Positions 44,096 to 53,900 of a stretch of 64,000 nt of DNA are shown piece by piece. Origin of the DNA: DMER64 sp964542305. GTDB taxonomy: Bacteria > Bacteroidota > Bacteroidia > Bacteroidales > UBA932. The notes below the pieces were generated by a model that was not told where the DNA came from, made no database searches, and saw only the letters and a list, made by a program, of their open reading frames with translations. The stretch lies in NCBI GenBank assembly GCA_964542305.1, contig CAZITX010000011.1, forward strand, positions 1 to 64,000, given 5' to 3'. The translations under genes were made by a program, and so were the position numbers. How positions within the stretch are numbered: the stretch's first letter is position 1; the number at the start of each line of letters is the position of its first letter.

Positions 44096-46339
44096 ATGAA
44101 ACATAAAATATTTATTATCAGCTCCATTTTGCTCCTTAGCAGTTTCGTTTCTTTTGCACAGGGAACGGTGGAAGATTATAAAAGAGCCTATGCGGTTGCC
44201 AAAACATTCAGTAGTGAAAACGTTTATTATTCTAATGTAAGGCCTGTCTGGATAAAAAAATCAGATTTATTTTGGTATGTTCGTAATACACCTCAAGGGC
44301 GAGTTTATATGGTGATTGATGCCAATAAAAAAACAAAGGTTCCTCTGTTTGATCATGAAGATCTGGCAGCTTCTCTTACCAAAGCATCCGGGAAGGAAGT
44401 ACTTGCCAACGCTATGATATTGGAGAGATTACAGGTGAATCCTACTGCGGATACACTGAGATTCAATTTTGGCCGTCAAAAATGGGTATATCTGCTCAAG
44501 AAGAACCAACTGGTTGACGATGGCAAAATTTCCACTCCGCCCAGGGTTCCTCACTGGACAGTGGTGGATGAAGAAAAGGACGGAGATCCGGTGATTTCAC
44601 CAAACGGAAAATTCTCCGCTTTTGTTAAAGACAATAACATTTTTATAAAAGAAATTGCAACCGGTCAGGAAAAACAGGTTAGTACTGACGGAACGGCCGG
44701 TAACTATTATTCATCTTACATAACCTGGGCTCCCGACTCAAAAAAACTGGCTGCCAATAAAATCAGACCGGTAGAGAAACGATTCATTTATTACGTGGAA
44801 TCTTCTCCTGAAAGCCAGTTGCAACCCATACTACACGAATTGGAATATGCGAAACCGGGAGACGAATTGCGGTTTAAGGTCCCGTGTGTGTTCAATATAG
44901 AGAACGGAACTTCTTATGCGGTTCCTGCACAATCCATTTCACCTCAATATGAAATTGGGAACCTTGAATGGAACAAAACGGGGACTGCCGTTCTTTTTGA
45001 CTTTAATCAAAGAGGACACCAACGATATTGTATATATGAATTATCTGCCGAAACTGGAAAGTTGCGTCATATAATTGAGGAAACCAGTAAGACTTTTGTT
45101 AATTATACGCGTTATTTCAGACAAAATCTAAAGAACGGGAACGAGATCATCTGGATGAGTGAAAGAGACAACTGGAATCATCTGTACCTGTACGATGTAC
45201 AAACGGCCTCGGTAAAAAACCAGATTACCAAAGGAGAATGGTATGTGAGAAATGTGATTCACGTGGATGAAGACTCCCGCACTATCTGGTTCACTGCCAA
45301 CGGGATGGTGCCGGATGAGGATCCGTATCTAGTCAGGTATTACCGAATTGATTTTGACGGAAAAAATTTGATCTGCCTTACTCCCGAAGAAGGGAATCAC
45401 CAAGCCTGGTTTTCTGAAGGCATGAAATTCCTGGTTGATGTTTACTCGATGGTTGATAAAGCACCTGTGGCTGTATTGAGGAATGCCTCCGATGGCCGTA
45501 TTATTATGGAGCTGGAAAAAGCCGATATATCCCGGTTACTTGAAAACGGATGGAAGGCACCCGAAGTCTTCACAGCCAAAGGACGCGATGGCACAACCGA
45601 TATCTGGGGCATTATTATTCGCCCGGTTAATTTTGATCCTTCCCGCAAATACCCGGTTATTGAATATATTTATTCCGGTCCCGGCAGCCATTATGTTCCA
45701 AAGAGTTTTATTTCTTACAACCGGAACATGACATCTTTAGCCGAGCTGGGATTTATTGTTGTACAAATTGACGGAATGGGAACTTCGTTCCGTTCCAAAG
45801 CTTTTGAAGAAGTATGTTTCAGGAACCTGGCCGATTCGGGATTCCCGGACAGAAAACTCTGGATCAAAGCAGTTGCGGAAAAATACCCCTATATGGATAT
45901 CGATCGGGTAGGGATATTCGGGGCTTCTGCTGGAGGGCAGGAATCTACTACTGCCGTGCTGCTTCACCCGGAATTTTATAAAGCAGCTTACTCATCCTGC
46001 GGATGCCACGACAACCGCATGGATAAGATTTGGTGGAACGAACAGTGGCTTGGTTATCCCGTTGGAGAACAGTATGTTGCAGGTTCAAATGTTGAAAACG
46101 CTCATTTACTGGAACGTCCGTTAATGCTTGTGGTGGGTGAGATGGATGATAACGTAGATCCGGCTTCTACTATGCAGGTAGTAGATGCCCTGATTAAAGC
46201 CAATAAAGATTTTGAACTGGTTGTGTTGCCCGGGGTTCGTCATACTATGGGCGAATCTTACGGGGAACATAAAAGATATGACTTCTTTGTACGTCATCTG
46301 TTACATGTAGACCCTCCCAAATGGCAGGAATTGGAATAA
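44096..46339 (+). CDS. S9 family serine peptidase (DPP-IV/prolyl-oligopeptidase type), secreted
   Basis: A 747-residue exported protein; start chosen at ATG 44096 (MKHKIFIISS) 19 bp after the GH127 stop, since it opens a good signal peptide ending SFAQ. An N-terminal beta-propeller (about 40-490) precedes the alpha/beta hydrolase domain (about 500-747). Triad: Ser611 in GASAGGQES, Asp in VGEMDDNVDP, His716 in VRHTMG. The family cleaves after proline or alanine. I do not see the double-Glu motif that makes true DPP-IV a dipeptidase, so the exact specificity is open; some relatives could be esterases. It is an unexpected member of a glycan operon. Confidence 0.82.
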   Translation: MKHKIFIISSILLLSSFVSFAQGTVEDYKRAYAVAKTFSSENVYYSNVRPVWIKKSDLFWYVRNTPQGRVYMVIDANKKTKVPLFDHEDLAASLTKASGKEVLANAMILERLQVNPTADTLRFNFGRQKWVYLLKKNQLVDDGKISTPPRVPHWTVVDEEKDGDPVISPNGKFSAFVKDNNIFIKEIATGQEKQVSTDGTAGNYYSSYITWAPDSKKLAANKIRPVEKRFIYYVESSPESQLQPILHELEYAKPGDELRFKVPCVFNIENGTSYAVPAQSISPQYEIGNLEWNKTGTAVLFDFNQRGHQRYCIYELSAETGKLRHIIEETSKTFVNYTRYFRQNLKNGNEIIWMSERDNWNHLYLYDVQTASVKNQITKGEWYVRNVIHVDEDSRTIWFTANGMVPDEDPYLVRYYRIDFDGKNLICLTPEEGNHQAWFSEGMKFLVDVYSMVDKAPVAVLRNASDGRIIMELEKADISRLLENGWKAPEVFTAKGRDGTTDIWGIIIRPVNFDPSRKYPVIEYIYSGPGSHYVPKSFISYNRNMTSLAELGFIVVQIDGMGTSFRSKAFEEVCFRNLADSGFPDRKLWIKAVAEKYPYMDIDRVGIFGASAGGQESTTAVLLHPEFYKAAYSSCGCHDNRMDKIWWNEQWLGYPVGEQYVAGSNVENAHLLERPLMLVVGEMDDNVDPASTMQVVDALIKANKDFELVVLPGVRHTMGESYGEHKRYDFFVRHLLHVDPPKWQELE

Positions 46340-46344
46340 TTATT

Positions 46345-47400
46345 ATGAAAAAAATATTATTTCTGTTATTGTTCTTAGTTTCTCTGTATGCTTGTGAGAA
46401 ATCCGGTGGATCTTCAAAAATCATTAACACAGATTTCCAACATTACATTCTTGAAGGTTACGATATTACTTCTATAGCATTTGACAACCAGGGAAATGCA
46501 TGGATGGGTACTTTTAATGCTTTTTCGCCCGGAGCGGTTAACAAACCCGAATTAATTAAACATAACATAGAATTAAATAGTACCGTTATTTATAATGCTT
46601 TCAATTCATTGATTAAAGATTCAATTTTTATTTGGGATATTGCAGTTGATAATAAAAACAACGTTTGGATTGGCTGTGATGGGTTGATAAAATTTGATGG
46701 CATTGACTTTACAAAATATTGTCCCGGGAATACAATTATTCCGGAAGATTTTATTACTTCAATAGCCGTTGATTCTAAAGACAATATCTGGTTTTCCTCC
46801 AGCAGAGTTGCCAGTGGAGGTTTAGTAATGAATAATGGCACAAATTGGAATGTTTACACTCCACTGAATTCGGCCTTATCTATGAATGGAATATCAAGTA
46901 TTGCTGTCGATCACAATGACAATATCTGGCTTGCGCAATTTGGACATTTTGGTGAGGCTTGTTTGGTTAAAATCAATGATAATAAATGGACTGAATATTT
47001 GAAAGAAGAATTAGCATCACCTCCGGCCCAATTGCGCAATATTGCAATAGATAGCAAGAACAGGGTTTGTGCAGTATTGGATTACACCTTAGATAATCCT
47101 GATTATTCAATTCAAAGAGATCAAATCATAATATTTGATGGTTTAGCTAGTAAACAATTAGAGAACCCCGGTTTTGACAGTATTAGTGGAATCATCGTTG
47201 ACAATGATGATAATATCTGGTGTATTATTTTAAATAATAAGGAAGAATTTCGGGGTAGCAGCCTGGCGATCTATGATGGAAGTGATTGGTTAATTGATAG
47301 TTTGACATTTAGAAATACCAGGATCGAAACTATTGTACAGTCAAAAGATAATAATATATGGTTAGGTACAGCAAATGGCGTATATACAAACAAACACTAG
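46345..47400 (+). CDS. Free-standing seven-bladed two-component-regulator-type propeller lipoprotein
   Basis: A 351-residue lipoprotein (lipobox VSLYAC, Cys17), start at ATG 46345, 5 bp after the peptidase stop. It contains seven copies of a repeat of the form I-x-x-I-A-V-D-x-x-x-N-x-W-x-G (for example DIAVDNKNNVWIG, SIAVDSKDNIWFS, SIAVDHNDNIWLA, IIVDNDDNIWCI), the same repeat that builds HTCS sensor domains. No kinase, transmembrane or other domain follows. It is visibly AT-richer than its neighbours. Function unknown: ligand-binding or signalling accessory is possible. Confidence 0.75.
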   Translation: MKKILFLLLFLVSLYACEKSGGSSKIINTDFQHYILEGYDITSIAFDNQGNAWMGTFNAFSPGAVNKPELIKHNIELNSTVIYNAFNSLIKDSIFIWDIAVDNKNNVWIGCDGLIKFDGIDFTKYCPGNTIIPEDFITSIAVDSKDNIWFSSSRVASGGLVMNNGTNWNVYTPLNSALSMNGISSIAVDHNDNIWLAQFGHFGEACLVKINDNKWTEYLKEELASPPAQLRNIAIDSKNRVCAVLDYTLDNPDYSIQRDQIIIFDGLASKQLENPGFDSISGIIVDNDDNIWCIILNNKEEFRGSSLAIYDGSDWLIDSLTFRNTRIETIVQSKDNNIWLGTANGVYTNKH

Positions 47401-47421
47401 TTCAATACATTTAATAAACCT

Positions 47422-48567
47422 ATGAAAATTAAACTATTAAACAGATGCGTAGCTTTTATGTGCATTTTTCTGTTCTGCTCTTGCACACAGACTCCATCGT
47501 CAACGGTTTCGGGATTGTATCCCAACAACTTCAAAGCAGAAAAGGACGGACAAAAAACAGGTCTGTACATTTTAAAAAACGATAAGGGAATGGAAGTTTG
47601 TGTGACAAACTTCGGGGGACGCGTTGTCTCAATTATGGTTCCCGATAAAGAAGGTGTTTTGCGGGATGTAGTCCTTGGATTTGACAATGTTGCCGATTAC
47701 ATGGAAATTCCCTCGGATTTTGGTGCTTCCATTGGGAGGTTTGCCAACAGGATAGCCCAGGGACGTTTCACCCTGGACGGCATGGTCTACGAATTGCCAA
47801 AAAACAATTTCGGACATTGCCTGCATGGCGGTCCCAACGGATGGCAATATAAAATCTATGAAGTGGAAAATGTCACTGACAATTCCATTACACTTGTGAT
47901 GCATTCCCCGGACAGGGACGAATCGTTTCCCGGCAACCTGACAGCTAAGGTTACTTATACGGTGAATGCAGACAATGCATTAGAGATTGCCTATGAAGCT
48001 ACGACCGATAAACCAACGGTTATTAATATGACGAACCATTCCTATTTCAATTTGAGCGGTAATCCCGGGAATACAATCCTTGATCACATATTGTATGTTA
48101 ATGCAGAATGCTTTACACCGGTTGGACGCACCCTCATTCCTACCGGAGAGATGATCCCCGTTGCAGATACTCCTATGGATTTTTCAGTACCGAAAGCCAT
48201 TGGTGCAGATATAAACAATACAGAATACGAACAGATAAGATTCGGGAATGGGTACGATCACAACTGGGTGCTGGAAACAAAGGGCAATATGGAAGTTGTT
48301 GCCGCCACTTTGTATTCACCGGAAAGCGGGATTAAAATGGATGTCTTTACCGATGAACCCGGGATCCAGGTGTATTCAGGAAATTTCCTGAACGGGACAG
48401 TAAAAGGAAAAAACGGCATTACCTACCAGCAACGAGCTGCCGTATGTCTTGAAACACAGCATTATCCGGATTCGCCAAACCGTCCTGAATGGCCGACCGT
48501 TGTCTTGAGGCCCGGAGAAGAGTATTCAAGCCATTGCACTTATAAATTCAGTTCTGTAACCTTGTAA
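47422..48567 (+). CDS. galM: Aldose 1-epimerase (mutarotase), lipoprotein
   Basis: A 381-residue mutarotase with a lipoprotein signal (CIFLFCSC) so acting outside the cytosol, where it would balance anomers of sugars such as L-arabinose before uptake. Diagnostic segments: VTNFGGRVVSIMVPDKEG, ANRIAQGRFTLDG, CLHGGPNGWQ, catalytic His in TNHSYFNLSG, and catalytic Glu in CLETQHYPDSPN. It lies between the propeller lipoprotein and the Na+ symporter, with 21 and 11 bp gaps. Confidence 0.93.
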   Translation: MKIKLLNRCVAFMCIFLFCSCTQTPSSTVSGLYPNNFKAEKDGQKTGLYILKNDKGMEVCVTNFGGRVVSIMVPDKEGVLRDVVLGFDNVADYMEIPSDFGASIGRFANRIAQGRFTLDGMVYELPKNNFGHCLHGGPNGWQYKIYEVENVTDNSITLVMHSPDRDESFPGNLTAKVTYTVNADNALEIAYEATTDKPTVINMTNHSYFNLSGNPGNTILDHILYVNAECFTPVGRTLIPTGEMIPVADTPMDFSVPKAIGADINNTEYEQIRFGNGYDHNWVLETKGNMEVVAATLYSPESGIKMDVFTDEPGIQVYSGNFLNGTVKGKNGITYQQRAAVCLETQHYPDSPNRPEWPTVVLRPGEEYSSHCTYKFSSVTL

Positions 48568-48578
48568 TAATAATCTAT

Positions 48579-50258
48579 ATGCAACTGTTAGATTGGATTG
48601 TAATATTTATTTTCACATTGGTTTTGGCGGGGATTGTTGTATGGGTGGTGAAAAAGAAAGCTAAAGATTCTAAAGATTATTTCCTGGGAGGCCGCGATGT
48701 AACCTGGTTAGCCATAGGAGCTTCAATTTTTGCTTCAAATATTGGCTCTGAACACCTCATAGGTTTGGCCGGAGCCGGAGCTTCCAGTGGTATGGCCATG
48801 GCGCATTGGGAAATCCAGGGCTGGATCATCCTTTTGTTGGGATGGGTCTTCGTTCCGTTTTATTCACGAAGCATGGTTCTGACCATGCCGGAATTCCTGG
48901 AACGCCGTTACAACAAAGAATCCCGAACCATATTATCTGTGATTTCCATGGTTAGTTACGTACTTACCAAGGTAGCCGTGACTGTTTACGCCGGAGGACT
49001 TGTTTTCCAGCAGGTATTCGGCATAGAAGAACTCTGGGGTATTGACTTCTTCTGGATATCTGCCATAGGATTGGTGCTGATTACGGCTTTATACACGGTA
49101 TTGGGAGGTATGAAATCGGTGTTATATACATCAGTCCTTCAAACACCGATCTTGCTTATAGGGTCACTGGTCATACTGGTCCTTGGATTAAGAGCAGTTG
49201 GTGGTTGGGAAGAAGTGTTAGCCGTCTGCGGCGCCACACCGGTCAATGAATACGGTGATACCATGGTCAATCTTATACGGAACAATAATGATCCCGATTT
49301 TCCCTGGCTGGGGGCCTTGATTGGTTCAGCCATAATCGGGTTCTGGTACTGGTGTACCGATCAATTTATTGTTCAGCGTGTATTGTCCGGACGCAATCAA
49401 AAAGAATCCCGGAGGGGAGCTATTTTCGGAGCCTATTTGAAATTGTTACCTGTTTTCCTGTTTTTGATTCCGGGGATGATCGCATTTGCCATGTCTCAAA
49501 AAGGGGTGACAATAAATGGTCAGGTGTTTGTTCTCGATACCGCAGATACTGCTTTCCCTCAATTGGTTGCGGCTTTGTTGCCGGCGGGTATAAAGGGTAT
49601 GGTAGTATGTGGCATTTTAGCGGCCCTCATGAGTTCGCTGGCATCACTGTTCAATTCCTCGGCAATGCTTTTTACCATAGATTTTTACAAGCGTTTCAAA
49701 CCCGAAACTCCGGAAAAGAAACTGGTCCGTATTGGTCAGATCGCTACCGTTGTAATTGTGATTCTGGGGATCCTGTGGATACCCGTAATGAGAAGCATTG
49801 GAGATGTCCTCTATACCTATCTGCAGGACGTTCAATCGGTTTTGGCTCCTGGTATAGCTGCCGCATTCCTTATGGGGATCATATGGAAACGCGCCAGTGC
49901 AAAAGGCGGCATGTGGGGATTGATCACAGGATTTGTAATAGGTCTTACCCGATTGGGAGCAAAAGTGTTTTATACCAGTGTAGAAACTGCAAATCATTCA
50001 GGACTTTTCTATAGTGTTTTCTATGAAACCAACTGGTTGTTCTTCTGTGGCTGGATGTTTCTTTTCTGTATTTTGGTCATAGTAGTAGTGAGTCTCTTTA
50101 CAAAAGCACCGGAACCGGCCCTGATTCAGGGATTGGTATTCGGAACTGCAACAGATAAAGAAAAAGCCGAGACAAGAGCCAGCTGGAATGCCTGGGATAT
50201 CATTAACACATTGATTATTCTTGGAATAACAGCTGCTTTCTATTGGTATTTTTGGTAA
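48579..50258 (+). CDS. Sodium/solute symporter (SSS family), probable L-arabinose importer
   Basis: A 559-residue inner-membrane transporter with about 14 hydrophobic helices. It begins LLDWIVIFIFTLVLAGIVVWVV-type helix 1 and carries the SSS landmarks KKAKDSKDYFLGGRDVTW, ASNIGSEHLIGLAG, and GVITGLGA-like Na+ site residues further on, plus WYWCTDQFIVQRVLSGRN in the middle. Relatives include SglT-like sugar symporters. Position between mutarotase and araD (9 bp gap) makes L-arabinose the likely substrate; this is inferred from context. Confidence 0.9.
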   Translation: MQLLDWIVIFIFTLVLAGIVVWVVKKKAKDSKDYFLGGRDVTWLAIGASIFASNIGSEHLIGLAGAGASSGMAMAHWEIQGWIILLLGWVFVPFYSRSMVLTMPEFLERRYNKESRTILSVISMVSYVLTKVAVTVYAGGLVFQQVFGIEELWGIDFFWISAIGLVLITALYTVLGGMKSVLYTSVLQTPILLIGSLVILVLGLRAVGGWEEVLAVCGATPVNEYGDTMVNLIRNNNDPDFPWLGALIGSAIIGFWYWCTDQFIVQRVLSGRNQKESRRGAIFGAYLKLLPVFLFLIPGMIAFAMSQKGVTINGQVFVLDTADTAFPQLVAALLPAGIKGMVVCGILAALMSSLASLFNSSAMLFTIDFYKRFKPETPEKKLVRIGQIATVVIVILGILWIPVMRSIGDVLYTYLQDVQSVLAPGIAAAFLMGIIWKRASAKGGMWGLITGFVIGLTRLGAKVFYTSVETANHSGLFYSVFYETNWLFFCGWMFLFCILVIVVVSLFTKAPEPALIQGLVFGTATDKEKAETRASWNAWDIINTLIILGITAAFYWYFW

Positions 50259-50267
50259 TTTAGCAGC

Positions 50268-50954
50268 ATGTTAGAATCATTAAAAGAACAAGTGTATAAG
50301 GCCAATCTCATGTTGGTGGAACATGATCTGGTAATCCTGACCTGGGGAAATGTTTCAGCCATTGACCGGAAATCGGGATTGGTTGTGATCAAACCTTCGG
50401 GGGTAAGTTACCGGGACATGACTGCCGCACAGATGGTGGTTGTGAATATGGAAGGAGAGGTAGTGGAGGGGGATCTGAGGCCATCCTCGGATACCCCCAC
50501 CCACATAGCTCTATACCGCGCCTTTGAAGGTGTTGGCGGCATAGTCCACACGCATTCGGTGTATGCTACTTCCTGGGCTCAGGCCGGTGTTGACCTCCCC
50601 AATATAGGGACTACACACTCGGATTATTTTCACCAGGCCATTCCCTGTACAAATGATATGACACTTGAACAGATTACTGGAAATTATGAGTGGGAAACCG
50701 GGAACGTGATCATTGAACGTTTCAGGGAAATGGACCCTTTGCACACTCCTGCGGTGCTTGTTAAGTATCACGGACCGTTTACCTGGGGAACGGATCCGTT
50801 TAAAGCAGTGGAAAATGCTGTAGTACTGGAACAAGTGGCAAAAATGGCCGCATTGGCATTCTCTATAAATCCCTCACTGGAAATGAACCCTCATTTAATT
50901 GAAAAGCACTTTGAACGCAAACACGGACCGGGTGCTTACTACGGACAAAAATAA
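50268..50954 (+). CDS. araD: L-ribulose-5-phosphate 4-epimerase
   Basis: A 228-residue class II aldolase-family enzyme that makes D-xylulose 5-phosphate. LTWGNVSAIDRKSGLVVIKP, SSDTPTHIALYRAF, the zinc histidines of HTHSVYATSWAQ and VKYHGPFTWG are standard, and the length matches AraD. It completes the araBAD set, although araAB are on the opposite strand about 8 kb away. HTCS-2 starts 6 bp after its stop, so the two are likely cotranscribed. Confidence 0.95.
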   Translation: MLESLKEQVYKANLMLVEHDLVILTWGNVSAIDRKSGLVVIKPSGVSYRDMTAAQMVVVNMEGEVVEGDLRPSSDTPTHIALYRAFEGVGGIVHTHSVYATSWAQAGVDLPNIGTTHSDYFHQAIPCTNDMTLEQITGNYEWETGNVIIERFREMDPLHTPAVLVKYHGPFTWGTDPFKAVENAVVLEQVAKMAALAFSINPSLEMNPHLIEKHFERKHGPGAYYGQK

Positions 50955-50960
50955 TTTTGA

Positions 50961-53900
50961 ATGACTAAGAAAGCATTTGTAGCGTCGGGAATTTTACTGC
51001 TCTTTTGTTCCATTTCAATAAATCATTTAAAAGCGGAACCGAAAACTTTCCGGTTTCGCCGTTTTACCGTTGAACAAGGCCTTGCCTCAAACACTGTAAG
51101 GAGTCTTTACCAGGATTCTCGTGGATTTATATGGTTTGGGACTGCTGAAGGCCTGAACTGTTTTGACGGACGAAGCATTACCCGTCACAGAATTGTATGT
51201 AAAGATGAAAATGAGTTCGAGACTGATTATGTGGGAGCGTTGTATGAAGATTCCAAAGGAATGTTATGGATAGGAACGGAAATTGGTATTTGTATTTACG
51301 ATATCCGGAATAACCTTACAGTAAGACTGGAAGCACAAACAGAAGGAGGAGCGTTTATTAATTCTCTGGTAAGTAACATTGTGGAAGATAAAGACGGAAA
51401 TCTGTGGATATCATCCCAGAACCAGGGTATATTCAGATACAATCCCGGAACAAAAGTACTTAAACTGTTTCAAATTGATGCATTTCAAAATTACATTCAT
51501 ACCATTTTAGTAGATTCTGAAAACAATATATGGTTATCCGGTGGGTTTGAACATGACCTTGCCAGGTTAGACAAAAAAAACGATGTGTTTGTGATTTTTA
51601 ACCTGAAAAGCAAGGATAAAGAATGTGTGTCACGTATCCTTGATATCTACCAGGACGCTTCAGGTAATTTTTGGTGCGGTACCTGGGATTCCGGCTTACA
51701 AATCATGGATACTTATTCGGGAGAAGTGAGACCGGTCCGGATAAATCCCGACGGTAGTCACCTGATGCATATCCACAGCATTATGGAAATTGCACCAAAC
51801 CAATTATTGATTGGTTCAGATGATGGGCTAACTTGGTATAATTCGGCTACCGGGGAGTACTCACATCATCTGCCCAGCGAGAAAGATCCTGCATCAATAT
51901 CCAATAAATTTGTATATCCCATTCTGCCAGATAAGGAAGGAGGTATATGGATAGGGACTTATTACGGTGGAGTAAATTATATTTCCCCAAACAACGGACA
52001 GTTTGAAGGGACCTCCTGTGCAGAGTACACCCATTCCACAAGTGGTAATATTATAAGTCGTTTCTGTGAAGATTCCCTGGGTAACATCTGGATTGCTTCT
52101 GATGACGGGGGGCTTGTGTTTTTTTCCCCACATAACGGTCAAACCAGGCACTACATGCCACAACCCGGTAAAAACAGTCTCTCATACCACAACGTACATG
52201 CATTGTGTTTTGATGACGATGAACATCTGTGGATAGGTACGTATTCAAGAGGTCTGAATATCCTGAATATACGAACCGGCTTTTTCAAACATTATATGAG
52301 AAGCGATTCCAAAGATTCTTTGGATGATAATGGCGTTTATTCAATTTTCAAGGACAAAGACAACAACATGTGGGTTGGAACTATGACCGGATTGAATATA
52401 TATGACCGCCGGGCAGATGGATTCAGACTGATTCGTGATTTAGGTGTGACAACTATTGATATAAAGCAGGATAAAGACGGTTTTATCTGGTTTGCCACTT
52501 TTGGAAAAGGACTTATTCGGTACAACCCAGATAACGGACTATGGAATACCTACCTGGTTAAACCGCCCAATACCAAAATAATGGGCAATCATGTTAACAG
52601 CATTTGCATTGATTCAGACAACCAAATGTGGGTGGGAACTGAAAGCGGCCTGTGCAAATACAACAAAGAGGCCGATTCACTTATGTTATATCAACTTGAT
52701 ATTCCAAGCAATAACGTTCAATGTGTTATAAGTGACAATCACCTTCTATGGCTTACCACGTCTAATGGGATGGCTTGTTATTCTCCCGAAACAGGCAATT
52801 TGAAATTGTTTACAACAATTGACGGACTTCAAAGCAATTCTTTTATGGTAAGCTCCGGACTGAAAGCTTCCAATGGAAAGATATATTTTGGATCCATCAA
52901 CGGTTTTAATGCCTTTTATCCCTATAGGATCAAGCTCAACAATTATGTTCCGCCCGTTATGATTACGCGGTTGGATATTTCCAACAAAGAAGTACCTGTT
53001 TCAGAAGACGGGCCCTTGAAAGAGGCAGTTAGTTACTGTCCCGACATTGATCTTACGTATAGGGATGATGTAGTAACCATACATTATGCCGCTTTAAGCT
53101 ACTGTTCCCCTGAACAAAATATGTATGCTTATAAACTTGAAGGATTTGACAGAGAATGGAATTATGTGGGGAAACAGAACCGTGTGACATACACCAGCCT
53201 GCCTGCCGGGGATTATGTTTTTCACATTAAGGGGTCAAATAATGACGGACTGTGGAATGAAACCGGAACTTCTATAAATATTACCATTCATCCCCCCTTG
53301 TACCTTACGCTCCCCTTTAAGATCTTGTATTATTTATTGGCATTGTTCACGATATTGGGAACAATCCGCTTCTTTGTGAAAAATGCAGAAAAGCGTCACA
53401 AGCAGAAGATACAGACTATCAACCAGGAAAAAGAAGTAGAGTTGCACAATGCAAAAATCAATTTCTTCACTAACATAGCACACGAGATAAGGACTCCTGT
53501 TTCACTTATTCTTGCTCCGTTAGAAAAAATCATGTCTTCAGGAGATCCTGTTCCCGAGCCAATTAGAGAAAACATTGATATTATTGACCGAAACAGCAAG
53601 CGATTGCTTTTCCTGGTTAACCACTTGTTGGATTTCAGAAAAATTGAACAAAACGGGGAAGAGAACATGTGTTTTACTTCGCGGAATATTTACAAATTGT
53701 TGATTGATGTCAAAGAACGTTTTGATCCTGCAATGATCCAGTCAGGAATTGATTTTATATTCAATTGTCCGGTAACTGATTTGACGGCTATGGTTCATTA
53801 TGAATCCATCATCAAATTGGTAAGCAACTTATTGACAAACGCCAACAAGTTTGCCAAGAGCCGTGTGGAACTTTCCTGTGTTTTATTGTCCGAGGGCCAT

